Source: Armigeres subalbatus (Eukaryota; Arthropoda; Insecta; Diptera; Culicidae). From it: a stretch of DNA of 64,000 bases. The notes below the pieces were generated by a model. That model searched no databases. It was not told the DNA's origin and worked only from the letters and a program-made list of their open reading frames with translations. Below are positions 45,630 to 55,580 of this stretch, piece after piece (the stretch's first letter is position 1; every line of letters starts with the position of its first letter). Made by a program: the position numbers and the translations under genes. The DNA is taken from positions 136,455,121 through 136,519,120 of the forward strand of contig NC_085139.1 of NCBI RefSeq assembly GCF_024139115.2, written 5' to 3'.

Positions 45630-47836
45630 ATGACTCAAAAACAGACAGTCGCGGATGAGGAATTATTCAAAGTAAATCTTCTGACGAAAGAGGCTATCTG
45701 TGTGCAATGTGACAGAAAAATAACCGATTTACGCAAGTATAGTTATTATCGACACTATAGAAGTATGCACAAAGAAGTAGCGCGAAAATTTGGGTTGTTG
45801 CATAACGAAGATGATGAAATCAATGGTGAACCAGCGAAAAAAATTCCAAAAGTTGAAGTTCGAATCGATTCATGTACACTAACTTCGTCATTAGTGGAAC
45901 TTCTCACCGTAAATGGACTTCCGTTCAACCTGCTACGCTATCCTGCTTTTCAAAGAATCATAAGACCAATCGAGGATGGACTCAAAACATCGCGACATAT
46001 GAACCCCGAGGCAATGAAGCATGTCCTCCATCAAGTCAGCTCTCAGATTAAAAAACACATTATTTCTGACATTGTCGGTATGTTTATCTGTGTCAAGATC
46101 GATTTGGCAACCCGAATGGAAAGGGAATTCATCTGTATAAATATCCAGTATGTCAAGAATAACTGTATTGTAATTCGAACCCTTGGCATGATAGAAATGC
46201 ATGTTTATCATACTGCTGCAAATTTAACCGACGAAATATTGCGAATTCTACACCCATATGGTATTGATGTACGGAGAATCTTGTCGGTGACTACCGATAA
46301 TGCCAGCATCATGATTGCAACAGTCAATCGTCTTAAACTTGTGCAACAAGAAGCTTTGAATGAATACGATGCTTTGTTCGGTCTGATGGATGACGGAAAT
46401 GCAGAGGAAGATACTGATGATCCGGATCATTTAGAGCCGAATGACGATGACCCTGGGAAATCGAATCAAATAGAAGATCAAAGTGAGAAGAAAATGGAAA
46501 TACTTGAACCAATTCTACAAGGAGTACGATGTGCGGAGCACACACTTCAACTTGCTGTTAATGACACTTTTAAAGAAGGAGAGATGAAAAGTCAACTGAT
46601 AAAAGTACGGAAAGCCGTGAAAACTCTGAGAAAGCGACCGTACAAGGGAATGTTCAGTCTGAATAAGAAGAACAGGCCGAAACTCGACTGCGTTACGAGG
46701 TGGAATAGCACTTACCTAATGCTCAAAAGCTTACATACGGAGAAAGAGTTTATTTGCTCATTAGTAGAAGGAGATGATGATACAATAATAGACGAAGCAT
46801 TGTGGAAGTTCATCGAAAATTTTTGTACAGCATTCTGTCCTGTGGCGGAAGCAATTATAAAATTGCAAGGGACGCAGGTCACATTTGGAGATTTTTTCCT
46901 TATTTGGGAAAAATGTACATTTGAACTGAAAAACTCGCAACATGATTTGGCTATTAAAATCGCTCAAAAAATGGACGAACGACGAAAGAAATTAATGAAC
47001 AATCCTTTATTTCTGGCAGCCATATAGGGGAACTGTTCCGTTTTCCATCTCACTGTACATATATTCATCTCATCGCGAAACAAAGAAATTCCGCACCAAT
47101 TTCGTCGCTTCTTTTTGCTAACATCCGTGCTCACTGCTGAAAAAAATCACAAAAATAATAAACAAACAAAATACCTTTTCATTGCTTTGTTTTTCGTGAG
47201 ACCAATATCGGAGCTATGAGATGAAGTCCAGGAGCAGTAACCCTATATGGACCAAAGAATAAATTTCAAAAATAGCCCTTTTATAAGTAAAGAAGAAAGG
47301 GAAATTGCTGTGGCAGGTTTTATTTATATTGATCTCAGGGACACAATAAATTTTATTTTTATTCATGTTTGTAGGACTACTTGGTAGATATATGGAATCA
47401 GATGGGAATAATTTTCAATCCGAATAATGTTATTAATGGCGGATCATCTGAAAAATCAATCAACGGAGACTCGTTCGAAGCATATTTGGCAACTCTTGAT
47501 GAGGCAAACGATACAGCAATTACTACGGATATTCGTGATGAATTGGTTAACTTGTCGCGTGGTCCACGTTTAAAGCTATACTCAACAGGACCAGAGGCAC
47601 AAAGTATTCTAGATCACTGGCAAAGCATGAAATCTTCTAAACCTGATCTTTTCAAGCTGGCTGCTGTTTTCTTGGGAATTCCTTGTACACAAGTCAGTGT
47701 CGAAAGGTCATTTAGCGCATTAGCACTTGTGCTAACGAAGCAAAGGTCTTTGCTTGGAGAGGACACATTAGCCGATATACTACTTATTCGATTGAACTGC
47801 GAAATTTTCAAAAAAAATGATTTTAAGAACATTTAA
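45630..47836 (+). pseudogene. hAT-superfamily transposase gene, interrupted
   Basis: The first frame (45630-47027, 465 codons) starts with a BED-type zinc finger (CVQCDRKI...YRHYRSMH, residues about 25-52). It continues with the RNase-H-like catalytic core (LSVTTDNASIM near residue 220, GVRCAEHTLQLAVNDTF near 300, CVTRWNSTYLML near 350). It stops at LAAI where a 217-bp MITE entered. After the MITE the coding sequence resumes in shifted frames, and 47381-47836 encodes the C-terminal dimerisation domain (LAAVFLGIPCTQVSVERSFS, LIRLNCEIF). The intact protein would cut and paste its hAT element in the nucleus; this copy cannot. An acidic, low-complexity insert (about residues 250-290, EEDTDDPDHLEPNDDD) sits in the core. 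The start at 45630 has the only suitable upstream ATG. Confidence 0.9.
47027..47243. mobile_element. 217-bp MITE inside the transposase gene, TATA TSD
   Basis: The ends GGGGAACTGTTCCG and, inverted, GGGTTACTGCTCCT pair imperfectly, and CATCTCA/TGAGATG pair further in. TATA flanks it on both sides (47023-47026 and 47244-47247). The coding sequence on each side belongs to one transposase, so the insertion post-dates the gene. Confidence 0.8.
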
Positions 47837-47839
47837 GCG

Positions 47840-49315
47840 ATTTTTCCAAGCAAAATTTTTATTACTACATCTAATATTCATCTTCGATTAAGTATTTATA
47901 TGAGTTACATAATTGTTTGAATTAGTTTTTAATAAGAACATAAGAACGACTTCAAAAACCTCTTTTAATGGGAAAGTTACTGTTCAATTGCATTCTAGAG
48001 ACTGTCCATATATCACGTGAACATTTTAGGGAGCAGGATACGGCAAATTTTCATGGTACAAACAAATTTTTGAAAAATTATATAAAGAAATGTCCACGCA
48101 GGGAAAGGAGGGTATCTAAAACTGATCAAAACCTGTCCACGTGGTCTATATTTTGCATCCAATTCTATCATGAAAATTCTTAGACTGCAAATAATATTAG
48201 CTCTTCTCCTTTATTAAAGTTAGTTTTAGTGGATACACGGTTGGGAAATTTGATTTACTTTTCCTTATTATCCAAGAAAAAACAATTTTAAACATTGACC
48301 ACAATTATCCAATATAGGAATTGGAATCTGTTTCCAAATTGAGGCGATTCACATATTTTTTTTATGGGACATTGCACATTGCCATTAATTTTCATCATTA
48401 ACTTTTGTTGGTGGAAAAAAAGGAATACGAATGATAATCTTTGAAAATTTCATTTAGAAACAGTTCTTGAGACAGTGCGCGGCGACGAGCGCGGGGCACG
48501 CGCACTTAAGTTTTCTTAGGTGTCACATCCAAAGCACGCTCAAAATTTTGATTGATGCGTCCCTTGATTGCTCAGCATACTTCGATTCTTATGTGCTATG
48601 AGCTGGTATAGTAAGAGTCTCAGTAGCACATTTGTGTACGCATGAGAATAAAGTAACTCTGAGTGGCACAAAGCTGTTTATTGCGACATGCCCATTGAAA
48701 TGATTGGATTTGCTTCTTACATCATGCTCCAAAATTTAAAAGAGTGGCACGATATCGGACTATCATTTGACTTGCCTCTAGAAAGATACTCATTATCATC
48801 AATTTGCAGTTGCATTGCCATTAGCGCTGTGCACACATATAAAGCCAAACGTGTGAAAATTAATGCAAAGCATTGAACAAAATAACTTGTTCAGCGGAGA
48901 TACGCATTTAGCCGTGTGTCGCATGGTCTTCATCAGCATGAGCATCTTTACCTTTGCTTGTCTTGGATGCTCTTCGTACAAGGAAGGTTATCCATATAGA
49001 CAGTTTTCTATGAATGTACAAAGAGCAACCCGATATTTTACAGCTCTGCTTCAAATTGATCTTGCGTTAAGATCAAGGATCCACCAGATGAACAATGACT
49101 GTGGGTATTTGTGCAGAGAAATGTCTTTTCGAATGAAGCTACGGACTCATATCATGGAGGATCCAGTAATGAGTGAAATCCTATCATCCCACGTTTATTT
49201 TTGCGATCCACGGATATATCATCCAGAACTTGGTTCATTGGGTAGATCGCATGTTTTGAACTCAAGGACGTTTTGGAAAACCAAGAAGGACTATAATACT
49301 TTGTAAAAGTAAAGA
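47840..49315. other. Unassigned sequence right of the transposase
   Basis: Mostly AT-rich. A GC-rich patch (GTGCGCGGCGACGAGCGCGG near 48476) may be a subterminal part of the hAT element. A plus frame of 147 codons (48863-49306) is open but has no domain, and its end includes TTGAACTCAAGGACGTTTTGG, a satellite-like phrase, so I do not treat it as a gene. Confidence 0.35.
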
Positions 49316-49377
49316 GTGCAATCCTATTGGCTGAATGGACCTGCTGGGATGCTTAGCGATCCATCAGCGACGCATAC

Positions 49378-49755
49378 ACTTTTCACTTCTTACTCCTCAT
49401 TACTCCCTTCTCACTGTTCTCTTCTCACTACTCATTTTCCAATTCACCCTTTTCAATATTCACTTATCACTACTCACTTTTTTATTCTCACTCCTCATTT
49501 CTCAGTTTCCACTTCTCCATATACTTATCATCTCTCATTAAATACTTCTCACTCTTTACTTCTCGATTCTCACTCCTCACTTCTGACTACTCACTTCACA
49601 CTTCTCACTTCTCTTTTCTCACTTCTCAGTTTTCACTGTTCACTTTTCACTTTTCACTTCTCACTTCGCGTTTCTCACTACTCTTTTCTTACTTCTCACA
49701 AAACTATTCTACTTTCCACTTCTCACTGCTTCCTTCTCACTTCTTCTCATTCGGC
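49378..49755 (+). repeat. Pyrimidine-rich TTCTCACT tract
   Basis: About 380 bp of irregular TTCTCACTTYTCACTNCT reiteration, almost free of purines except A within CACT. Such tracts can form triplex DNA. The open frames through it are repeat artefacts. Confidence 0.92.
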
Positions 49756-49844
49756 ATGATGACCGTTCGGCCTAGTGATCCAAATAGGTCACGCACGGAC
49801 GAGCATATCTTTTTTTCACTGCGATGAAATTAGAAAACAACAAG

Positions 49845-49967
49845 TTCTCCAGATGTCGAAATTGACATTTACTGTTCTTGTTGTTTCCCAACTTTCGTGA
49901 AGAACGAAAGAGAAAGAGATTCGTTCATGCAGTACCCTATACTCAGTATACGAGAAAGGCAAAAATA
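49845..49967 (-). mobile_element. Fragment of the CCTTTCTCG-type MITE
   Basis: ATACTCAGTATACGAGAAAG and GCAAAAA are the reverse complement of the head at 4205 (TTTTGCCTTTCTCGTATACT). About 100 bp of additional sequence to the left may belong to it. Confidence 0.5.
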
Positions 49968-50228
49968 AATTACCCGTCCTCCTTTGTGTTTGTGAAGACT
50001 TTTTTGAAAGGATCGCGCTTAAGTTTTTCATTTCAAAAACTAATATTTTCTCTCATTTTTCTCTCAAATGAGCCCCTATTTTTCCTTTTATACATGCAAT
50101 AATATAGATTTTTCATGCGATGAACGTCAATGCACTGTTTTCTTCGATGGAGCATTGAAAAAAATCAACCAATGATCCAAACGGTTGATTATACTCTACT
50201 GTACTGCGCTAGTTAGCGATGTTATCAG
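49968..50228. other. AT-rich spacer
   Basis: No feature recognised. TAGCGATGTTATCAGC is duplicated in tandem near 50215-50250, at the edge of the LINE remnant. Confidence 0.4.
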
Positions 50229-50651
50229 CTAGCTAGCGATGTTATCAGCCAAATCGAAGTCGTTAAGATGCTCCATACGGTTTGGTACATGGTCAATCGT
50301 ACCCACCATGATCTCGTCGATTACGAAGAAGAATAGTAGCGGAGATAGAATACATCTTTGCCTCACTGCAGCGACTACCAGGATGGGGTCAGACAAAGCT
50401 TCGTTATGCAGGACTCTGCACGTAAAAGCTTCGTACTGCGCTTCGATGAGGTCAACGATTTTGTTCGCAACTCCCTTGCGTCTAAGGCCACCGCACCGAA
50501 TTTCTTGGTTCAGACGATCGAAAGCTATCTCGTAGTCAGTGAATACCAGAGAGAGGGACTCTTGGAATTCGTTGACTTGCTCCAGGATGATACTTAGCAT
50601 GACAATATGGTCCACACGTGATCTTCCGGGCGGAATTCCGAGCAGGAGCAA
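50229..50651 (-). pseudogene. LINE reverse transcriptase fragment
   Basis: A single 140-codon minus frame contains GRSRVDHIVMLSIILEQVNE, SLVFTDYEIAFDRLNQE (first catalytic D region), AVRQRCILSPLLFFFVIDEI (normally VRQGC) and FDLADNIAS where FADD or LADD is expected. Replacement of the second catalytic aspartate by N, and R for G in RQG, indicate an inactive enzyme. Confidence 0.78.
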
Positions 50652-51875
50652 TGACCTCGATAACGGAGGTTGGTATAAACTTTAATACCAAACGAATAAT
50701 AATTTCCGTATGCGTTTGGAATTATATTGTAATAAAAGAGTATGTTATGTCTGACGTATTTAGCATAATAATTTTTTATATTGTTCCTCTGGTTTTTTAT
50801 CTCTTATGCAAGACAAGTTAATAAGGCAAGTTAATAGCAGAATTATGTATTATTGAGTTATTTTCCTCATGCTCGGGATCCTGTCTGATGCCATCATTTC
50901 ACCTGATCCCGATTTAAAATAATTTTGCACAGAACTTTAAGAACAATGCTGATTTAATTGTGATTGGCATTTCAGATCTCACCTTTACACAGAGCTCTAA
51001 TCAGTCAGAGGGTTCAGCAGATCCAGATTGTTCGAAGTGCTCGAACCAACGTTTTAGCTGATCAGTTGGGTCGGTGAGTAACTGACATGTCGAGTCTTTA
51101 ACCGGCATCCTCAGATTCATCCTTACTCCACACAGGCATCGTAATATATCGCAGAAAAGGCGAATATGGCCAGTTGTTGCAGCTTGATCCCCTTCATCGG
51201 TCAGGCAGTCCACTTACACTCGCTTGTCCCGTCTGCAGCAGCGTTTAACTTCCTTCTCTATAATCGAATACCGTTGACGAGACTCGTACTTGGCTACTTT
51301 GCTTCTCTACACTCTTAAATTTCCCGCCAGTTTGTATCTGTCATCCACTCCTTCCGCTGAGCGCGCAGCTTACCCAGTTTGTTCTCGCTTGTCTCGATAA
51401 CAACATTCTTGGTGGGCGTCCACTGCTCACGCTGTCACTTTCTGGAACATCCACTGCCCCAGTTCTGGGTTCTTCAATAAACAATCTCTTCACAGCTGGA
51501 TCTACTAGTCGGCATGTGTTGAATCGCCGTCCGAGTCTTTCGCCGCTAAATCCGAGCAATACGTAATAGGATCTCATCAATTTGTGTGTTGACGCGATGT
51601 CAACGCTGTGTTCATTTCGTACTTTAAGAAGGCTCCGTCGTTATTTTCAGCTGATGCAGATGTGGTCGATTTGGTTTTCAGATGGTCCATCACGAGAAAC
51701 CAAACGATCCTCCAATCAGCATGTCGTTATTGTCACAGATTTCTACAAACAGCTCACCTTTTTAACTCATTTCTCCAACATCATGACGTCCCATGACACA
51801 CTCATAGTCCGTGTTGTCGGACCCGATCTTCACATTGAAGTCATGTCAGATCTTGCTGTCCCCTTCCGGAATTTT
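50229..51875 (-). mobile_element. Decayed endonuclease-RT LINE remnant
   Basis: From right to left on the minus strand there is an APE-type endonuclease C-terminus (KIGSDNTDYECVMGRHD near 51840, DNNDMLIGGSFGF near 51715, KPNRPHLHQ corresponding to an NQIDHI motif near 51665). Next is a linker (51341-51580), then a pre-RT segment ending LTDPTDQLKRWFEHFEQ (51001-51213). The RT follows in 50229-50651. The first third of the RT is missing. In its place lies about 340 bp of AT-rich sequence (50655-50995) with no LINE similarity. Many stops and frame changes are present. The clade is not assigned; the wording is unlike the R1, Jockey and RTE copies here. Confidence 0.75.
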
Positions 51876-53139
51876 ACAAACGATAGTTGCAGAAGATACA
51901 CTTATTTTACAATATAAAAAAATATAAATTACATTTTTCAAAAGTTAATTTTCAAACTCAGGTTTCAAAATGGCGTAATGGAATGATTTCTAGCATATTA
52001 TTACGACATGTTATACTACATTCTGCATCATACGTGTAAGCACCCCTTGGAATGTCTCTTCACTACATTGCTTGCCTTTTGTGACACCGCGGCGATATTG
52101 TGTTGTCTCTTCAAATCAGCCAGAGTGGACTATATTGTTAATATACTATATTTGCTGTCATAGATGTGAAAAATTTATCAGCAGTACGAAAATCACGTGC
52201 TATTAAAGCATTCATCGCCACAATCCACAACGTGGCGGCCAAATTTTCAAAAATATCAAAGTAGCTTGTTTTCTGCAGGTATGTTTTTCTTAGGCGCTTA
52301 TCTGGCGCTTATTTTTCGTAGCGACTATAGGTAAATGAGCGGAAGAGTATATTCTTTTATGCGCGGTACAATATTATCTCATTTATTGGTTCCCACTTGA
52401 TTAGCACCGTCTGTGCCTGGGTGCTAAGCAGGAAACCAACTCATCTGTGCCAGGGCGCGTTGTTCTCTCGAATATATGAATATAAAAAAATTAAGTCATT
52501 TTAGGCTGGGATGTAAAACATGTCCTTAATCTAATCATTGGAATTATTCCCGGGGTTGTACGGCGGATAATTTATCGGCACGCCTGAAATTATCTGATGA
52601 CGTGGTTGATGAAATGCAGCCGCTCAAAATTGTGACGGCGTCTCACTTCTCTACTCCAAATGTGGGGGCATTGGAGGTGATGATGTATTTTAACTTTGTT
52701 TACACTGCAGAGCAAAAAGCGTTGTCTCCAGTAAACAATTAACGAGAAAGCGGCACGTTTAATTATAGCTTGCTTTGATTGTTACTCAATACCATTGGTC
52801 ACATAACAGTAACTAGATTTAAAAAAACAGTAAATTTAAATTGTATACATAACTGAAAAAAATCACACGATTCAATCGAAATGTCGTGGAAAAGAATATT
52901 AATTTCAATTCGTTCCGTAAAATTTCGAATTGAATGAGAACTTTATTTCGTATCGTTTCGAAGTCTTGGACGTAAATTTATATTTCGTTTCGTTTTGAAC
53001 CAACCGAAACATTTGAAATTTAGCTTCTAACACTATGTATAAGAATCAAGAAATGTAGTGTTAAGCCTGATTTCGGCTCCGTAACGCTTCACGGCAAATG
53101 AGCCTTCCGAATAAACGAAAGATTAAAATAATTGCTTCT
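51876..53139. other. Intergenic-like DNA with one member of a repeat pair
   Basis: 52136-52376 (AAAAATTTATCAGCAGTAC, TCACGTGCTATTAAAGCATT, AATATCAAAGTAGC) matches 55075-55575 outside its SINE. The rest has AT-rich sequence and no genes. An AAATTTCGAATTGAATG and TTTCGTTTCGTTTTGAACC stretch near 52920-53000 is repetitive but unassigned. Confidence 0.45.
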
Positions 53140-53401
53140 TTACATTTCGACAGGAAGAAGTGTGTTATCGCATACCCTTATGTACGGCATTGATGTGGTG
53201 ATAGAGTGACTCTTTTGGTTGTTACTAGCTTGACCGATCCAAAAATGTAAATAGATCATCATCATCAACAACAATTTATTCACATGGTGGTCAATTTGGT
53301 TCAGAGCGTCAACATTTTGTCGGTTCCGAACACTATCTGAGAAAAGCGTGAAGCTCCACAAATAGAAATAATTAAGAACTTTTCCTTTCACTCTGAATTT
53401 C

Positions 53402-53453
53402 CTGACAGGTTTTCTCACAATCAGTTCTTTGTTACCATCATCGGACATTCTAG
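53402..53453 (-). CDS. Candidate small coding exon with start codon
   Basis: Minus strand: a strong splice acceptor CTTTTTTCCTCTTTTAG (53454-53470) is followed by CTAGA and an ATG in good context (A at -3) at 53446-53448. The ATG opens MSDDGNKELIVRKPVRKFR. A donor-like GTGAAAG starts at 53401. The peptide is charged and protein-like, but no family is recognised. The frame would also stay open past the donor to 53140. It could be the first coding exon of a host gene with very long introns. The evidence is only splice-site quality and composition. Confidence 0.27.
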
Positions 53454-53459
53454 CTAAAA

Positions 53460-54257
53460 GAGGAAAAAAGTATCCTGTGCGTTCGATGGCGCCTACGCTC
53501 CGCCAGTGCCGAAGAAATTGGGAACAGTTGAACCACTGCTGTCAGTCTCGATACTGATTGGCCCTTCATTATGAGACAATTCCAGCTGATACCAGCACCA
53601 GCTTGATGGTTAAGAAAATGTTATGCTCCTACGCTGGAGAGTAGGTACGTCTCTTCAGAGAGTTTTTCTGCGAATAATTGGACCACTCCTAATCGGCAAG
53701 GAGAAGCCGCCGGTTGTAACAAGGATGGACATGATGTTTGAAATGGGTCGAATCGTTTGTCCATTATCTTTGACGAACACAATGATTCAAAAGAATGCTT
53801 TCAATAATTGGCGGGGCAAAGGACTGCTGCTATGTTCACAGGCTTTTGCTTCAGGGCGGTTGGTCCTTTATAGCAAACGATACTCGGTGCTGTCAACGTG
53901 CAGATAAACAAGAATGCTTAGCATCAGCAGTTTTAGTGCAGTGCTGCAAGTGGACGGTGAGAAATTATAATGTGTTCCTGTTGGCTAAGCAGTCATAAAA
54001 CGCTACAGAAAGGATTTACTTTATTAGCAATATAAACTTTGAAGAAACTCTTATCCCTAGAAATATTCGAAATTATTGCCACTGAAACAGTACCTGCTAG
54101 TATTTCTTTTACTGAAATACCGTTGCTCAACTGAGATCTTGCCACTACGTAACTGCGATTCTTTTTACATTTTAGTGGTTGACGGTTTTTGGTCTTACAG
54201 GTGATGTTGTTGGATACATATTGAAATTTTGAGCAACAGAAGAAGCCTTCAAAGCAG
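53460..54257. other. Unassigned sequence
   Basis: A 94-codon plus frame (53623-53907) lacks recognisable domains. The segment 53470-53620 is GC-richer. No repeat match inside the window. Confidence 0.35.
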
Positions 54258-54300
54258 CTATACTGCCGCTAACCGCAAGTCGAGCACATCTGTATATGGA
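54258..54300 (+). repeat. Solo core arm of the 23.8-kb foldback element
   Basis: CTATACTGCCGCTAACCGCA and GTCGAGCACATCTGTATATGG match the left core arm at 23992-24031 with one or two differences. The right arm is absent, so only half of the palindrome is present. Confidence 0.85.
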
Positions 54301-54765
54301 GCCCCTCAAGTTTAGATGGTGCAGAAAATATAAAAACTATCTTACTTTGTATATTCACTATCAAGGAGCTGTACTACATTTAGGAACTTTGAGTGACTTT
54401 GAGCTACTTTCGCAGATTTCAAGTCTCGAACTCAAGGACAGTTTGGATGGCGCAGAATATCCCAAAACGATCTTAAGATGCTTGTTGATCTCTCAGGAGA
54501 TGTAATGGATATAATTGGATGCATATCGAAGCTTTGAGTACCGAAATACGCTTTAAGCAGCTGTACCTCTCAAGCCCCGAACTCAAGAGTAGTCTGAATA
54601 TCCCAGAACTACTTTGCGGTGCTTTTAATGAACACTTTGTAATGAACACGGTTGAATACTTAAATAAACTTTGAGTAACAAAAAAACGCTATTTTGCGGC
54701 TGTAGATTTCAATTCCTACATCCGGATAGTTTGGATGGCCTAGGACGTTAAAGGACGTGAAATGC
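54301..54765 (+). repeat. Highly diverged 153-bp-type satellite
   Basis: GAACTCAAGGACAGTTTGGATGG (54428) and GAACTCAAGAGTAGTCTGAAT (54579) are 151 bp apart, and ATAGTTTGGATGG recurs at 54726. The phrases match GRACTCAAGGATAGTTTGGA of the main array. Confidence 0.55.
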
Positions 54766-54813
54766 AGGAAGCAGCCAAAATACTTGTATATCGCAAGAAA
54801 AGCTTGTCGAAAT

Positions 54814-55024
54814 ACACTGGGTGGTTTTTCACGCGGATTTGTGTATTTCCGCATTTTTTACGCCGTTTTCTATCTATGTTTTTTACGCGGATTTCGGGGT
54901 TAACGGTTTTTTACGCAGATTTTCCTAACAATCAATTTTCGATGAAGTCGTGTTTTAAGCAGGTTTTGGAGGGTTTTGATTCACGCGGATCGTAAACGCC
55001 AAGTAAAAATCGACTTCAGTGTAT
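54814..55024. mobile_element. ~210-bp MITE with TACACTG inverted ends
   Basis: TACACTGGGTGGTTTTTCAC at the left pairs with inverted TACACTGAAGTCGATTTTTA at the right. The interior repeats TTTTTTACGCGGATTT three times. TA edges fit a Tc1/mariner-type MITE. No coding content. Confidence 0.72.
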
Positions 55025-55580
55025 TATGCCTTGCAACAATATTGATCATTTTCCAAGGCTCTCATGGATGTTAAAAATTTATCCACAGTACAAATAGCAC
55101 GGGGCCCTCCTTAGCCGTGCGGTAAGACGCGCGGCTACAAAGCAAGACCATGCTGAGGGTGGCTGGGTTCGATTCCCGGTGCCGGTCTAGGCAATTTTCG
55201 GATTGAAAATTGTCTCGACATCCCTGGGCATAAAAGTATCATCGTGTTAGCCTCATGATATACAAATGCAAAAATGGTAACCTGGCTTAGAAACCTCGCA
55301 GTTAATAACTGTGGAAGTGCTTAATGAACACTAAGCTGCGAGGCGGCTTTGTCCCAGTGTGGGGATGTAATGCCAATAAGAAGAAGAAGAAGACAAATAG
55401 CACGTGCTATCAAAGCATTCTGCACCACAATCCACCACGTAGCGGCAAAAGTTTCAAAAATATCAAAGTGGCCTTTTTTTCTGAAGGTATGTTTTGCTTA
55501 GACGACTGGCGCTAATTTTTCGCTGCAACTGAAAATATGCGGAGGAGTAGATTTTTTTATGAGCGGTACTTACAATAGGC
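55025..55580 (+). repeat. Second member of a local repeat pair, split by a SINE
   Basis: Outside the SINE at 55102-55392 the sequence (GTTAAAAATTTATCCACAGT, GCACGTGCTATCAAAGCATT, CAATCCACCACGTAGCGGC, ATATCAAAGTGGCC) matches 52136-52376. The unoccupied copy at 52.2 kb confirms the SINE insertion site. Nature of the repeat unknown. Confidence 0.7.
55102..55392 (+). mobile_element. Feilai-type SINE, full length, 12-bp TSD
   Basis: Same structure as the copy at 26349: A box TAGCCGTGCGGTAAGACG, intact B box GGTTCGATTCC, body and (GAA)n tail. The direct repeat ACAAATAGCACG lies at 55090-55101 and 55393-55404. Confidence 0.94.

Noticed and set aside
44959..48600. Complete autonomous hAT element around the transposase
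   Set aside because: CAGTGCTGTGCATC at the left is hAT-like, but no inverted partner or 8-bp duplication could be found to the right. Only the gene is annotated.
48863..49306. 147-codon plus frame as a gene
   Set aside because: No domain, no splice context, and its end overlaps a satellite-like phrase.
49316..49759. Ser/Leu/His-rich plus frame
   Set aside because: Translation of the pyrimidine-rich tract.
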